A stretch of 41,927 bases of DNA from Acidimicrobiales bacterium (GTDB taxonomy: Bacteria; Actinomycetota; Acidimicrobiia; Acidimicrobiales; UBA8592), in the NCBI GenBank assembly GCA_029244605.1, contig JAQWQL010000043.1:1-41927 (forward strand). Reading direction: 5' to 3'. The stretch's first letter is position 1, and the number at the start of each line of letters is the position of its first letter. Positions 16,319 through 25,307 of the stretch are shown piece after piece. The notes below the pieces were generated by a model. That model had not been told where the DNA came from. It saw only the letters and a program-made list of their open reading frames with translations, and searched no databases. A program made the translations under genes and the position numbers.

Positions 16319-16807
16319 GTGGCTACTTCACCAGATGCAAATATTTCTTTGAGTTGCTTAGATGGAACATCTCGAACATTAAATGAATGGGTGACGACCT
16401 TCCACTTACTCCTAGTAGTTGTCGATCCATACACGCATGAGAGTTCTTGGATTATCGAAACTGGTGGCCGGATTTTACGGTCATTTAAAGGCGCTGACTG
16501 TCGGGGTGCTTGGATGGTTCTAGGCAACGAGGAACATGCTAAGGAATTTCTTGGCCCATGGGCATCAGAGATCTTAACCTTCGTTGATCCGGATCTATCA
16601 TTCGTTCAGAGCATAGAACTTGAGCAAACTCCCGCAATACTTCACTTTGATCAGAGTCCGAAGCTTGTCGGAAGTGCTGAAGGCTGGAATCCATCTGAGT
16701 GGAAAGGTGTTACAAGTGACCTCTCTACTGCTATGAGCTGGTCAAAACCTATTATCCCAGATAGTGAGGACCCAAGTCCGTACTCAGGTGTACCAGTCAC
16801 CCGCTAA
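16319..16807 (+). CDS. Thioredoxin/peroxiredoxin-fold protein of unknown function
   Basis: The body starting with SPDANISLSCLDGTSRTLNEW, then LLLVVVDPYTHESSW, resembles the start of an AhpC/TSA or TlpA-like fold, and LEQTPAILHFDQSPKLVG resembles the cis-proline strand. There is no CxxC: the usual redox-helix position reads DPYTHESSW, and the visible cysteines are C14 in SLSCLDG and one in ADCRGAW. It may therefore be a degenerate, non-enzymatic member. The track start (ATG 16199) is only 14 bases from capA and adds 40 unlikely residues. I prefer the GTG at 16319 (162 residues); a GTG at 16271 is also possible and would add a hydrophobic N-terminus. Confidence 0.6.
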   Translation: MATSPDANISLSCLDGTSRTLNEWVTTFHLLLVVVDPYTHESSWIIETGGRILRSFKGADCRGAWMVLGNEEHAKEFLGPWASEILTFVDPDLSFVQSIELEQTPAILHFDQSPKLVGSAEGWNPSEWKGVTSDLSTAMSWSKPIIPDSEDPSPYSGVPVTR

Positions 16808-16821
16808 GCGGACACATTTCT

Positions 16822-18075
16822 TTAAATCTTGTCAAATTCGATATGTAACTCTTTCATAGGACGAAGAAAGAAGCTGAACTTGTGTGGGTTATCGTCAAGC
16901 GGTTTGGCAAGTCGGATATTATCCATCCGGTCAAGAATTGCAGTGAAGGCAGACATCAGTTCGGCTCTTGCGAGTGAAGCCCCCATACAAAAATGGCTTC
17001 CCAGCCCGAAAGCCACATGCTTATGTAGATCTTCTCGGGTAATGTCAAAAACTTCGGGGCTTTCGAAGACTTCAGCATCTCTGTTCGCAGCAGCAAACCT
17101 TGGCATTACAGCTGACCCTTCGGGGATAGAGGCACCCCCTATTTCTGCTGGGCATGCTGCAGTTCTCCATAATCCAGCTACTGGGCTATCAAATCTCAAA
17201 CTTTCCTCTATAAAATTTTTCTGCAGGGATCTATCGTCCCGCAATTTTTGCATCTGATCAGGGTACCTCAATAGAAGCCACATCGAAGTTCCTATCGCTG
17301 CAGTGGTAGTCTCAAACCCTCCAGTCACTAGTTGATGCATTAGGTCTTGAAGTTCTTCCATTGTGAATGGTTCATCTTCTTGGTGAGCGTGAACCAACGC
17401 TGAAATCAGGTCATCTGTTGGTTCTTCTCTACGTTTCTCGAATTCTCGAGCTAAGTGATGTTGGGCTTCAACTTCATATTCTGCCTGAATTACAGCCTCA
17501 TCTGGGGAAAGTGGACGCTGTGACATTGCCAACATCGCATCCGCCCACTTTTTAAATGTCTCGTACTCCTCCGCTGGAAGGCCTAGTTGTTCGCAAATAA
17601 AAATCCCTGGCAAGGGTAAGGCAAATTCTGAAACAAATTCACACTGACCCCTATCAATAAATTGGTCGATCAAACTATGGGTAATTTCATCAATTCGAGG
17701 AATCATTCCCTCCACGGCACGATTTGTAAATACCCTGCCAAGTATTTTCCGGTAATGACTGTGCTCTGGCGGGTCCGTCCGTTGCAGCGTTCGGCCTTTA
17801 ACCCAACCCTTTTCTTGGAAGACCTGCGCATGCGCTTTTGATGCCTCGTTAAGACCTCCGGCCCCTGTCCCTGGCCGACTTGAATATATGGATGGAGTCG
17901 TCAAGACCTCTCTGACATCTTCATATTTCGTCACCATATACAACCCATTCTCTGGGACTTTGTATACAGGGCACTTCTCATGGAGAGTCGTATAGGTATC
18001 GAAGGGATCATCTTGAACAGCAGGATCTAAGAAACTTTCTTCCAATTCAAACAATTCATCAGCCATAGATCTCAC
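16822..18075 (-). CDS. Cytochrome P450
   Basis: The 417-residue soluble bacterial-type P450 shows the heme-binding loop FGLGSHFCMG (cysteine ligand about residue 363), the I-helix oxygen-activation motif GGFETTT and the K-helix E-x-x-R as EESLR. It has no membrane anchor. P450s of this class hydroxylate hydrophobic substrates using an external ferredoxin and reductase, which are not adjacent. The GTG at 18075 has an AAGGA-type ribosome binding site at suitable distance, while the ATG nine bases later is further from it, so I keep the longer form. In this lipid-rich neighbourhood an alkane, fatty acid, terpenoid or steroid substrate is plausible but not shown. Confidence 0.93.
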   Translation of the reverse strand: MRSMADELFELEESFLDPAVQDDPFDTYTTLHEKCPVYKVPENGLYMVTKYEDVREVLTTPSIYSSRPGTGAGGLNEASKAHAQVFQEKGWVKGRTLQRTDPPEHSHYRKILGRVFTNRAVEGMIPRIDEITHSLIDQFIDRGQCEFVSEFALPLPGIFICEQLGLPAEEYETFKKWADAMLAMSQRPLSPDEAVIQAEYEVEAQHHLAREFEKRREEPTDDLISALVHAHQEDEPFTMEELQDLMHQLVTGGFETTTAAIGTSMWLLLRYPDQMQKLRDDRSLQKNFIEESLRFDSPVAGLWRTAACPAEIGGASIPEGSAVMPRFAAANRDAEVFESPEVFDITREDLHKHVAFGLGSHFCMGASLARAELMSAFTAILDRMDNIRLAKPLDDNPHKFSFFLRPMKELHIEFDKI

Positions 18076-18171
18076 AATAGCATCCTTATCTTTCTTGCTC
18101 TACCCAATGCCCTCCAACAAGAACACGACCGCTGTTTGATCTATGCTTCCATTGAAAGAATTGGAGCTCAA

Positions 18172-19074
18172 ATGAAAATACGGATCGGCTTTGGCTTAGG
18201 AACTCGATCAAAAGTGAGCGACCCTGAAACTTTAGGGGGCCTAGCCCAAGGATTGGAGCGGCTTGGCTTTGATTCACTCTGGTTTTCCGAGCGTGTCTCA
18301 GGAACAGGGCTAGATCCGATAGTAGCAATGAGCTGGATTGCAGCCCGAACAGAAAAACTAAAATTCGGGCCCTCAGTTATGGTTCTCCCTGGTCGCAACC
18401 CTGTACTTGTTGCAAAGTCAATTGCTAGCCTTGACCGAATCTCAAATGGTCGGGTGCTTCCAGCCTTTGGGCTAGGTGCTGTTAATTTGGGGGAGCATCA
18501 GGCCTTTGGAGTAGAGAGAAAGGATCGATCTCCGTGGTTCAATGAGGCCCTACCGCTAATACGTCGTTTATGGGAAGAAGATAGTGTTAGCCATAGTGGC
18601 CCCCAATTTCAACTTCAGGACGTTCGAGTTAAGCCGAAACCCATTCAAGAACCTCTTGATATTTGGCTTGGAGGTATTGCCCCATCAGAATTAAAGCGAG
18701 TGGGGCAGTTAGGTGATGGTTGGTTACCAAGCTTTTGCACTGCGGATGATGTTGCAGAAGCTATTCCTCAAATCGATGAGCATTCCAAGAATTCCGGAAG
18801 AAAGAGTATCGATAGAGAACATTTTGGCGCTTTGATTGTCTATTCAGTGGATGGTTCTATGCCCGATCAGGTAATTAGCGCGGTTCAAAGTAGAAGGCCA
18901 GAGGTAAATGCTGAAGACATCATTGTCCAAAGCCGTGAGAAGTTGTCTTCTCGGATACAGGAATTCATTGAAGCGGGCGCAAGTAAATTTGTTCTAATGC
19001 CCTATGTGGAACCTGAGGATTGGAACCATGAAATTAATTGCCTAGCTGAAGAGACCCTTCACCTTCAAAATTAA
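18172..19074 (+). CDS. LLM-class (luciferase-like) flavin-dependent oxidoreductase
   Basis: The protein begins KIRIGFGLGTRSK and contains GLERLGFDSLWFSERVSG, the SIASLDRISNGRVLPAFGLG block and the PLDIWLGGIAPSELKRVGQLGDGWLPSF block. All are characteristic of the bacterial luciferase-like/F420-dependent superfamily with a TIM-barrel fold. Actinobacterial members use reduced F420 or FMN; which one applies here cannot be read directly. The ATG at 18172 has GGAG eight bases upstream and starts at the first beta strand, so I prefer it to the track start at 18136. This gives 300 residues. The gene is divergent from the P450 gene and stands alone. Confidence 0.88.
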   Translation: MKIRIGFGLGTRSKVSDPETLGGLAQGLERLGFDSLWFSERVSGTGLDPIVAMSWIAARTEKLKFGPSVMVLPGRNPVLVAKSIASLDRISNGRVLPAFGLGAVNLGEHQAFGVERKDRSPWFNEALPLIRRLWEEDSVSHSGPQFQLQDVRVKPKPIQEPLDIWLGGIAPSELKRVGQLGDGWLPSFCTADDVAEAIPQIDEHSKNSGRKSIDREHFGALIVYSVDGSMPDQVISAVQSRRPEVNAEDIIVQSREKLSSRIQEFIEAGASKFVLMPYVEPEDWNHEINCLAEETLHLQN

Positions 19075-19085
19075 CTACCCTGACT

Positions 19086-20240
19086 TCAAGAGAGAGCATG
19101 GGCAAGGTCTTCTATCAAGTCGTCAACTGTTTCAATTCCGACAGATAGGCGTATTAATGCACCATCAACTTCAAGTGGAGATCCTTCTGCGGAAAGGTGC
19201 GTCATAGCTGCTGGAACTTCTATGAGTGATTCTACGGCTCCAAGGGACTCCGCAAGAGTGAAAACATTGGTCTTTGCAGCTATCTGGCGAGCTGCTTCCG
19301 CTCCCCCTTTAACCGTGAATGAGACCATGCCGCCATATTTTTTCATCTGCTTTTGGGCTATCTCATAGGTCGGATGTTCACGAAGTCCCGGATAGAGAAC
19401 ACCTGCAACTTTCGGGTGGTCTAGGAGAAAATTAACAATACTCTCAGCATTTTCACAGTGGCGGTCCATCCGAACAGGAAGAGTTTTTATCCCTCGAAGA
19501 AGTAGATAGCAGTCCCACGGTGCAGGCACTGCTCCTATAGCGTTCTGCAGAAAAGCTATCTCTTGATCAAGTTCTGAAGAATTCGTCGCTATAAAACCAC
19601 CAACAACATCCGAATGGCCGCCTAAATATTTAGTCGTTGAGTGCACTACAAAATCTGCCCCATGAGCAAGTGGCTGTTGGAGGTAAGGGGTAGCGAATGT
19701 ATTGTCGACAACACACAAAGCGCCCGACGAATGGGCTAGTTCAGACAGCATCTGAATATCAACAACCGACAACAGTGGATTAGACGGGGTCTCTGTCCAA
19801 ATAATGCGAGTCTGCTCAGTCATGCAGTTTTCAATGTTTTCTTTTCTTGAAAAGTCTGCCGCAGACCATGTAACTCCCATGCGCGTAAGAACTTTTGAAA
19901 TTAAACGGAAGGTTCCGCCATATGCATCGTTGCCCATAACAATATGGTCGCCGGGATTTAAGAGTCTTAGGATCGTATCTTCTGCTGCCATGCCGCTAGC
20001 GAATGCTCTACCGAACTCAGCTCCTTCTAATGCTGCAATGCTTAATTCCAAAGCATCTCTTGTAGGGTTCCCTGTTCTTGAGTACTCATATCCCCTGTCT
20101 TCCCCTACAGCATCTTGCTCATAGGTTGTTGTCTGGTAGACAGGGACGGTTATAGCGCCAGTTCGAGGGTCAGGTTTTTGTCCAGCATGTATTGCCCTTG
20201 TTTCGAATCCCCACCGTTCGTCCATATTCTCGCTAGCCAT
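19086..20240 (-). CDS. metB: Cystathionine gamma-synthase/gamma-lyase family PLP enzyme
   Basis: This 384-residue Cys/Met-metabolism PLP enzyme has YEYSRTGNPTRDALE (phosphate-binding Tyr/Arg), the FASGMAAEDTIL block, VDNTFATPYLQQPLAHGAD with the cofactor-binding aspartate, and VHSTTKYLGGHSD with the Schiff-base lysine. It begins two bases after the cystathionine beta-synthase gene, so the pair encodes transsulfuration. With CBS making cystathionine from homocysteine and serine, this enzyme most likely cleaves it to cysteine (gamma-lyase). The two activities are not separable by sequence alone, so the metB symbol is provisional. Cysteine formed this way would also feed the SUF system. Confidence 0.88.
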   Translation of the reverse strand: MASENMDERWGFETRAIHAGQKPDPRTGAITVPVYQTTTYEQDAVGEDRGYEYSRTGNPTRDALELSIAALEGAEFGRAFASGMAAEDTILRLLNPGDHIVMGNDAYGGTFRLISKVLTRMGVTWSAADFSRKENIENCMTEQTRIIWTETPSNPLLSVVDIQMLSELAHSSGALCVVDNTFATPYLQQPLAHGADFVVHSTTKYLGGHSDVVGGFIATNSSELDQEIAFLQNAIGAVPAPWDCYLLLRGIKTLPVRMDRHCENAESIVNFLLDHPKVAGVLYPGLREHPTYEIAQKQMKKYGGMVSFTVKGGAEAARQIAAKTNVFTLAESLGAVESLIEVPAAMTHLSAEGSPLEVDGALIRLSVGIETVDDLIEDLAHALS

Positions 20241-20242
20241 TT

Positions 20243-21607
20243 TCAGCCTCCTGATCTCTGCAGATACGACAATATGTCAGAGGCGGAGACTACAGCAGAA
20301 GGGCGTCCTTTATCTACCATTATCAATGTTTGATCTTGCTCAAGCTTAAATAGGACAGATCTGATGGACTCACCAGAACCAACGAAATTCAATCGAGGGC
20401 CCATAACTTCAGAACATTTCATATCTAAGAAACCCTTTTCGAATGACCGAATTTGTAATTGGGTTTCATCTATCGTTCCCTTTATTTCAGCTGCTGAGAG
20501 TGGAAGGTTTCCTTGGGCAACAATGATTCTCGATAAACTATACTTTTGGAGGAGCTCTATAGCTTTGGTAACTGTGTCGTCAGGTTGAACGCAAACAAGA
20601 TCAGGTACCTCTGATGCTATACCCTTGAGAACTTCTTGAATATGTGGCCCTTCGTCCGAAAGAAAACCGTACTTCGTCATCCATTCATCATTGAAGATCT
20701 TTGAGAGGTATCCGCGACCTGAATCAGGCAGGAGAACTACGACTAAGTCATCTTTCTCAAGATCATTGGCAACTGTTATGGCTGCATCGACAGCCGTACC
20801 GCAGGAACCTCCGATAAGGAGTCCTTCTCGCCTAGAAACTTCTCGAGCTCTAGAGAATGATTGAGCATCAGTAACGGCAATTACTTTGTCTATCAGGGTA
20901 GGGTCGTATGTTTCGGGCCAAAAGTCTTCTCCAACTCCCTCGACAAGGTAAGGCCGACCGTCTCCCCCGCTATATACCGAACCCTCTGGATCTGCCGCAA
21001 TAATTTGGACGTTGGGATTCTGCTCTTTGAGGTATTTCCCCACTCCGCATAATGTGCCGCCGGTACCCGCTCCAGCAACAAAATGGGTTACCTTCCCTTC
21101 CGTCTGTTCCCATATCTCTGGTCCTGTTGTGAGGTAATGTGACATAGGGTTTATGGGATTACTGTACTGATTCGGCCTGAAGGCATCTGGACGTTCGCTC
21201 ACAAGCCGCTCGGCAGTGGAATAATACGACCTCGGGTCTTCTGGTGCTACATCTACAGGACACACGATCACTTCTGCACCATACGCTTTTAACAGATCCA
21301 CTTTCTCTGGGCTTACTTTGTCAGTCATTACGAAAACACAGTCATAGCCTCTCTGAGCAGCGACTATTGCAAGCCCGACACCTGTGTTTCCCGAAGTAGG
21401 TTCAATGATCGTCGACCCTGGGCTAAGTAAGCCTTCTTTTTCTGCTGCATCTATCATCGCCAGCGCTGGCCGGTCTTTCACACTTCCGCCGGGATTCGTT
21501 GTTTCAACTTTCGCTACGATCGGACATGCAATACCCTCTGTGACACGGGTTAAACGCACCATGGGGGTTCTACCGATAAGGTCAAGGACAGAATCTGCAA
21601 TATCCAT
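20243..21607 (-). CDS. cbs: Cystathionine beta-synthase with C-terminal CBS domains
   Basis: The fold-type II PLP domain has TNPGGSVKDRPALAMI (Schiff-base lysine K44), PTSGNTGVGLAI (substrate-binding loop) and the GTGGTLCG phosphate loop. After about residue 320 come two regulatory CBS motifs (CVQPDDTVTKAIELLQKYSLSRIIV, and MVDKGRPSAVVSASDILSYL). This full-length architecture distinguishes CBS from simple cysteine synthases. The track start (21691) adds 28 unlikely residues and overlaps the divergent dehydrogenase gene. ATG 21607 begins the family-typical DIADSVLDLIGRTPMVRL segment and gives 454 residues. It is followed immediately by the gamma-synthase/lyase gene. Confidence 0.92.
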   Translation of the reverse strand: MDIADSVLDLIGRTPMVRLTRVTEGIACPIVAKVETTNPGGSVKDRPALAMIDAAEKEGLLSPGSTIIEPTSGNTGVGLAIVAAQRGYDCVFVMTDKVSPEKVDLLKAYGAEVIVCPVDVAPEDPRSYYSTAERLVSERPDAFRPNQYSNPINPMSHYLTTGPEIWEQTEGKVTHFVAGAGTGGTLCGVGKYLKEQNPNVQIIAADPEGSVYSGGDGRPYLVEGVGEDFWPETYDPTLIDKVIAVTDAQSFSRAREVSRREGLLIGGSCGTAVDAAITVANDLEKDDLVVVLLPDSGRGYLSKIFNDEWMTKYGFLSDEGPHIQEVLKGIASEVPDLVCVQPDDTVTKAIELLQKYSLSRIIVAQGNLPLSAAEIKGTIDETQLQIRSFEKGFLDMKCSEVMGPRLNFVGSGESIRSVLFKLEQDQTLIMVDKGRPSAVVSASDILSYLQRSGG

Positions 21608-21663
21608 ATATTGACCATAGTGCCGAACCTCAAGTCTCCCACCTAAACAAGCGACTCTTCGAA

Positions 21664-22608
21664 ATGAACAACTCAACACAACCTCAAACAAGAGATAACG
21701 GACCAGTTAAATTAGCTGTTGAACCAGAGAATTGGAGGCGCGAGAATCTAGTCGCAGCTGTAGTCCGTGCAGGTGGTAAAGTGAGCCCCATAGAAGAGGC
21801 TACTGGTCTTATTTGGGCAGATCCTGGCCGTCCCGAGTTGCTCCCTGAGCTACTTGTGCCAAATCTGGAATGGGTCCAACTTCCATTTGCGGGGATTGAA
21901 CCTTTTCTTCCGATGCTCGATAATCAAAGAATATGGACTTGCGGAAAGGGTGTATATTCACAGCCAGTCGCGGAACATGTATTGGGATCGATATTAGCGT
22001 TAAAGCGTGGCTTTATAAGTTACGCGAGAAAGCAGAAATGGAGCGGGCCAGTTGGTGAAACCCTATTTGGGGCGCATGTTGTTATTCTCGGATCGGGAGG
22101 GATCACAAACAACCTGCTTCCGCTATTGTCTGCCTTTAACTGTGAAACTACTGTCGTCAGGAGGTCACATAAAAAAAACACCGCTGCGACCCATACGGCA
22201 AATCTCGAAGATCTACCGGAAATTCTTCCGTCAGCAGATGTCGTTGTGCTTGCGCTTGCATTGACCCCTGAAACCTTGGGAATTGCTGACTCTGATTTTT
22301 TTGAAATGATGCCAGATCAGGCAATTCTGGTGAATGTTGCCCGCGGTAAGCACGTCGTGACTTCTGATCTTGTACGGGCTTTACAATCACGCCAAATCCT
22401 TGGGGCAGTTCTAGATGTTACTGATCCAGAGCCTCTTCCGGAGAGTCATATCTTGTGGACTTTGGACAATTGCCTCATTACGCCGCATATCGGGAATACT
22501 CCTGAAATGGGGATCACGCTTTTGGCTTCCAGAGTCGAAGAGAATGTCCGGAGATACATTTCGGGAGAGGAGTTACTCGGGCGGATCGATTTAGAGCTTG
22601 GCTACTGA
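21664..22608 (+). CDS. D-isomer-specific 2-hydroxyacid dehydrogenase family protein
   Basis: The 314 residues match the NAD-binding fold of this family: VVILGSGGI (a variant glycine-rich loop), the LALALTPETLGIADSDFFEMM block, NVARGKHV with the substrate-binding arginine, DVTDPEPLPESHILW with the catalytic glutamate region, and NCLITPHIGNT with the catalytic histidine. The family reduces 2-oxoacids or oxidises 2-hydroxyacids, and the substrate is not predictable. It diverges from cbs by 56 bases, and its 3' end overlaps the convergent substrate-binding protein gene by seven bases. Confidence 0.87.
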   Translation: MNNSTQPQTRDNGPVKLAVEPENWRRENLVAAVVRAGGKVSPIEEATGLIWADPGRPELLPELLVPNLEWVQLPFAGIEPFLPMLDNQRIWTCGKGVYSQPVAEHVLGSILALKRGFISYARKQKWSGPVGETLFGAHVVILGSGGITNNLLPLLSAFNCETTVVRRSHKKNTAATHTANLEDLPEILPSADVVVLALALTPETLGIADSDFFEMMPDQAILVNVARGKHVVTSDLVRALQSRQILGAVLDVTDPEPLPESHILWTLDNCLITPHIGNTPEMGITLLASRVEENVRRYISGEELLGRIDLELGY

Positions 22609-23879
22609 GATGCTTCTTGTATAAGCGAGTCAAAAACCATATAGCCCTCCACGTTTCTCAGCATTCGTAAGGTACGTGTGGCCACCGCCTGAGTACCTTC
22701 AAATTTAATGAGCCCTGAAGGAACGCTAAAAGTTCCAAATGATTTAATTGTTTCTGCCACTACTCTGCTATCTGCAGTGCCGGCTAAGTTAACGGCTTGT
22801 ACCCATAACTCTGCTAGATCGGCACCTAAGATAAAGCGTCCACTAGCTGGCGGGATTCCATCGATACTCTGAAAGTATTCTGCTGCCTGGTTAACTCCTA
22901 TGTAGGGGTCATCCCCTCTCGTCCCCGCAAAAGAGACCATCCTGAAGTCACCTAAAGCTGGAATGTCGGAAGTAAAAAATGATGCGCTATCTAGAGAGGG
23001 GCCGGCAACTATTGGAGTTAGCCAGCCAGCTCCTCGGATTAATTGCAGGGTGAGCACCCCTACTCGGTTTGTCGCACATACTGCGATTACGTCCACATCA
23101 AGTGATCCTTTTCTGTCAGCTGGCCCTATGACAGATGGTGCTGTCACCATATTTACCGCTGACTCTACTGTGGACCGGCCACCTAAACTTCCCCATCGAT
23201 CTCTAAAAGCGATACATTCTTGAATCGTTTCCGGAACAGTATCGTCCCAAAATATTGCAGTTGTTCGGTTTCCTTCATCCCAAAGAAAATCAGCTAGCTG
23301 AGCCCCATAGACTTTCGGGCGGGTGACCATTGAAAAAGCAAGCGTATCTACCTCGCCTAAGCCCCAATCTTCCTCCGAAGCGCAGGGAGATATGAGAAGG
23401 ATTTCCGCTTCTTTCGCTCTTTTGACCGCTGGGGCAGCATAATCTAATTCGCAGGTAACTACTAACAGTTGGACACCTGATCGGATTAACTTCTCTGCGG
23501 CGCTATCTACTGAGGAAAGACGAGACTCGCCATTCTCTCTAAGGACCTCGACCTCTTTATTCAATAATCCGCCTTGCCGGTTAATTTCTTCTATCATCCC
23601 GATAAAAGCAACCCCTGGCTGACGGTCATATGCCGACATGACATTCTCTTCGTCTATAATCACTCCGACCCGGAGTACACCCTCATCTTCAATGACCTCA
23701 ACTGCATCTGATTGAGTAGTTACCTGCCCGCTAGATTCTGATTCCGCAGGGCTTAAAGCAGGTGTTTCTTCTCCTATGGCGCTTTCTTGGGATCCAAGGT
23801 CTATTTGGTCGGCATTGGAACACGAGAATAGGCATAGTGCTAAAAGGCTTGCCGCAAGGCATCGAAGCGGATAGTGCAT
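22602..23879 (-). CDS. ABC-transporter substrate-binding lipoprotein, branched-chain amino acid type
   Basis: A lipoprotein signal (lipobox LFSC around residue 20) is followed by a low-complexity acidic/serine linker and a type I periplasmic-binding fold (GVAFIGMIEEINRQGGLLNKEVEVL is typical of Leu/Ile/Val-binding proteins). It should sit on the outer face of the membrane, tethered by lipid, capturing amino acids, amides or similar solutes. No permease or ATPase for this transporter family is next to it, so it is an orphan component within the window. Confidence 0.82.
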   Translation of the reverse strand: MHYPLRCLAASLLALCLFSCSNADQIDLGSQESAIGEETPALSPAESESSGQVTTQSDAVEVIEDEGVLRVGVIIDEENVMSAYDRQPGVAFIGMIEEINRQGGLLNKEVEVLRENGESRLSSVDSAAEKLIRSGVQLLVVTCELDYAAPAVKRAKEAEILLISPCASEEDWGLGEVDTLAFSMVTRPKVYGAQLADFLWDEGNRTTAIFWDDTVPETIQECIAFRDRWGSLGGRSTVESAVNMVTAPSVIGPADRKGSLDVDVIAVCATNRVGVLTLQLIRGAGWLTPIVAGPSLDSASFFTSDIPALGDFRMVSFAGTRGDDPYIGVNQAAEYFQSIDGIPPASGRFILGADLAELWVQAVNLAGTADSRVVAETIKSFGTFSVPSGLIKFEGTQAVATRTLRMLRNVEGYMVFDSLIQEASQ

Positions 23880-23934
23880 GGGATTGATATTAGCTACCTT
23901 CTAAGAAAAGACATGGCAGGAACCACGATGAAAG

Positions 23935-25122
23935 TTAAATCGCCTGTAATTCACGAAGCTCCCCGACCTGCCCCCAGCTATATCCCAGCTCTAGGAGGAT
24001 TTCTTCTGTGTGTTGTCCGAGTTCTGGAGCTGAGGCTGACGGTGTAGTTGGAGTTTCAGACATCTTGATCGGAGACCCAACGACTTTTTTTGTTTCTCCA
24101 TTGAAGTCTTCTAGCTCCACGATGTAGTCATTGGTAGCCACAAGCGGATCTGCCGCAGCTTGGGCGTAATCGTTGACTGGGGCATAGCGAACTTCCATCC
24201 GGTCGAGAATATCAGCCCACTCCTTAGTGGTTTTAGTTTTGAATCCATCCGCTAAAAGGCGAAACAGCTCTTGCCTTATCTCTGTCGTGTAAATCACAGG
24301 GGCGAAGCGTTCATCATCGATTAGTTCCGGTACTCCCGCAGCTTGATATAACGCCTCTCTCTTATCAGGGAGAACTCCGACCAGAGCTATATACCCATCG
24401 GAGGTTTCTAGAATCCCATATGCCATTGGAAGTAATGGGTGCCCTCCATTACTGCGGCCAGGGACTTCCCCCGTCATCAGATACGCAGTGTATTCAGATG
24501 CCTGCGCATATATTTGTCCTCCAAGAAGCGAAACGTCCACCCTTTGTCCTTTGCCAGTGACATTTCGAGAAACTAGCGCTGCGAGAATACCTACAGTCAT
24601 ATTCATGCTTCCAATGTGGTCAGCGATCGTGGCGCCCACTGGTGTGGGAGGTTCACCATCAGAACCAGTGGTACTGATAAGTCCTCCAGCTGCTTGCCCA
24701 GCAAGGTCAGCTCCTTCACGGTCAGCTCCTTTCCCCTCAGGTCCAAATGTCGACCCCATTGCATAAATCAAACCAGGATTTGTTTGGCTTAATGTTTCAT
24801 ACCCCAGACCCCATGACTCAAGAGTTCCAGGTTTAAAATTAGCTACTAGGACATCAGCAGTGTCGACTAATTTACGAAAGATGTCTGCTCCTTCGGCGAC
24901 ACGAAGATCAATGGTTACACTTCTTTTCCCTCTGTTGCAGGCTTCAAAATATGGGGTGCGTAAATCTTGCATAGAAATAGGTATCCACCTTGCCATATCA
25001 CCCATGCCCGGAAGTTCTACCTTTATGACTTCTGCCCCTAAGTCTTTAAGTGTTTGACCTGCTTGTGGGCCCTGAACTAGTAAACCCACATCTACGACTC
25101 TTAAACCATCTAACGCCCCCAT
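23935..25122 (-). CDS. CaiB/BaiF (family III) CoA-transferase
   Basis: The 395-residue protein starts GALDGLRVVDVG and has the LKDLGAEVIKVELPGMGD block, RGKRSVTIDL, LVANFKPGTLE and EGADLAGQAAGGLISTTG. The latter holds the aspartate that forms the mixed-anhydride intermediate in family III CoA-transferases. These enzymes move CoA between carboxylic acids, activating substrates such as carnitine, bile acids, oxalate or 2-methylacyl acids. In this window the natural partners are the SDR and the acyl-CoA dehydrogenase, as in beta-oxidation-type pathways, but the acid activated is unknown. It is divergent from the SDR gene, with 185 bases between them. Confidence 0.92.
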   Translation of the reverse strand: MGALDGLRVVDVGLLVQGPQAGQTLKDLGAEVIKVELPGMGDMARWIPISMQDLRTPYFEACNRGKRSVTIDLRVAEGADIFRKLVDTADVLVANFKPGTLESWGLGYETLSQTNPGLIYAMGSTFGPEGKGADREGADLAGQAAGGLISTTGSDGEPPTPVGATIADHIGSMNMTVGILAALVSRNVTGKGQRVDVSLLGGQIYAQASEYTAYLMTGEVPGRSNGGHPLLPMAYGILETSDGYIALVGVLPDKREALYQAAGVPELIDDERFAPVIYTTEIRQELFRLLADGFKTKTTKEWADILDRMEVRYAPVNDYAQAAADPLVATNDYIVELEDFNGETKKVVGSPIKMSETPTTPSASAPELGQHTEEILLELGYSWGQVGELRELQAI

Positions 25123-25307
25123 ATCTTGCCCCTTTACATGATCGGATTCTGAACTATTTACTAGAAACTTACTTCACATCCCAAAGGAAGAAGAATTAGA
25201 GTTAATATTTGCTATGAAAATAGGAATATCTATTTTGGGTCGCACATTGGCCTTGACTTTGAGTATTCTCGCCCCAGAGGAATCGTAATATTTATGAAAG
25301 AGGAATC

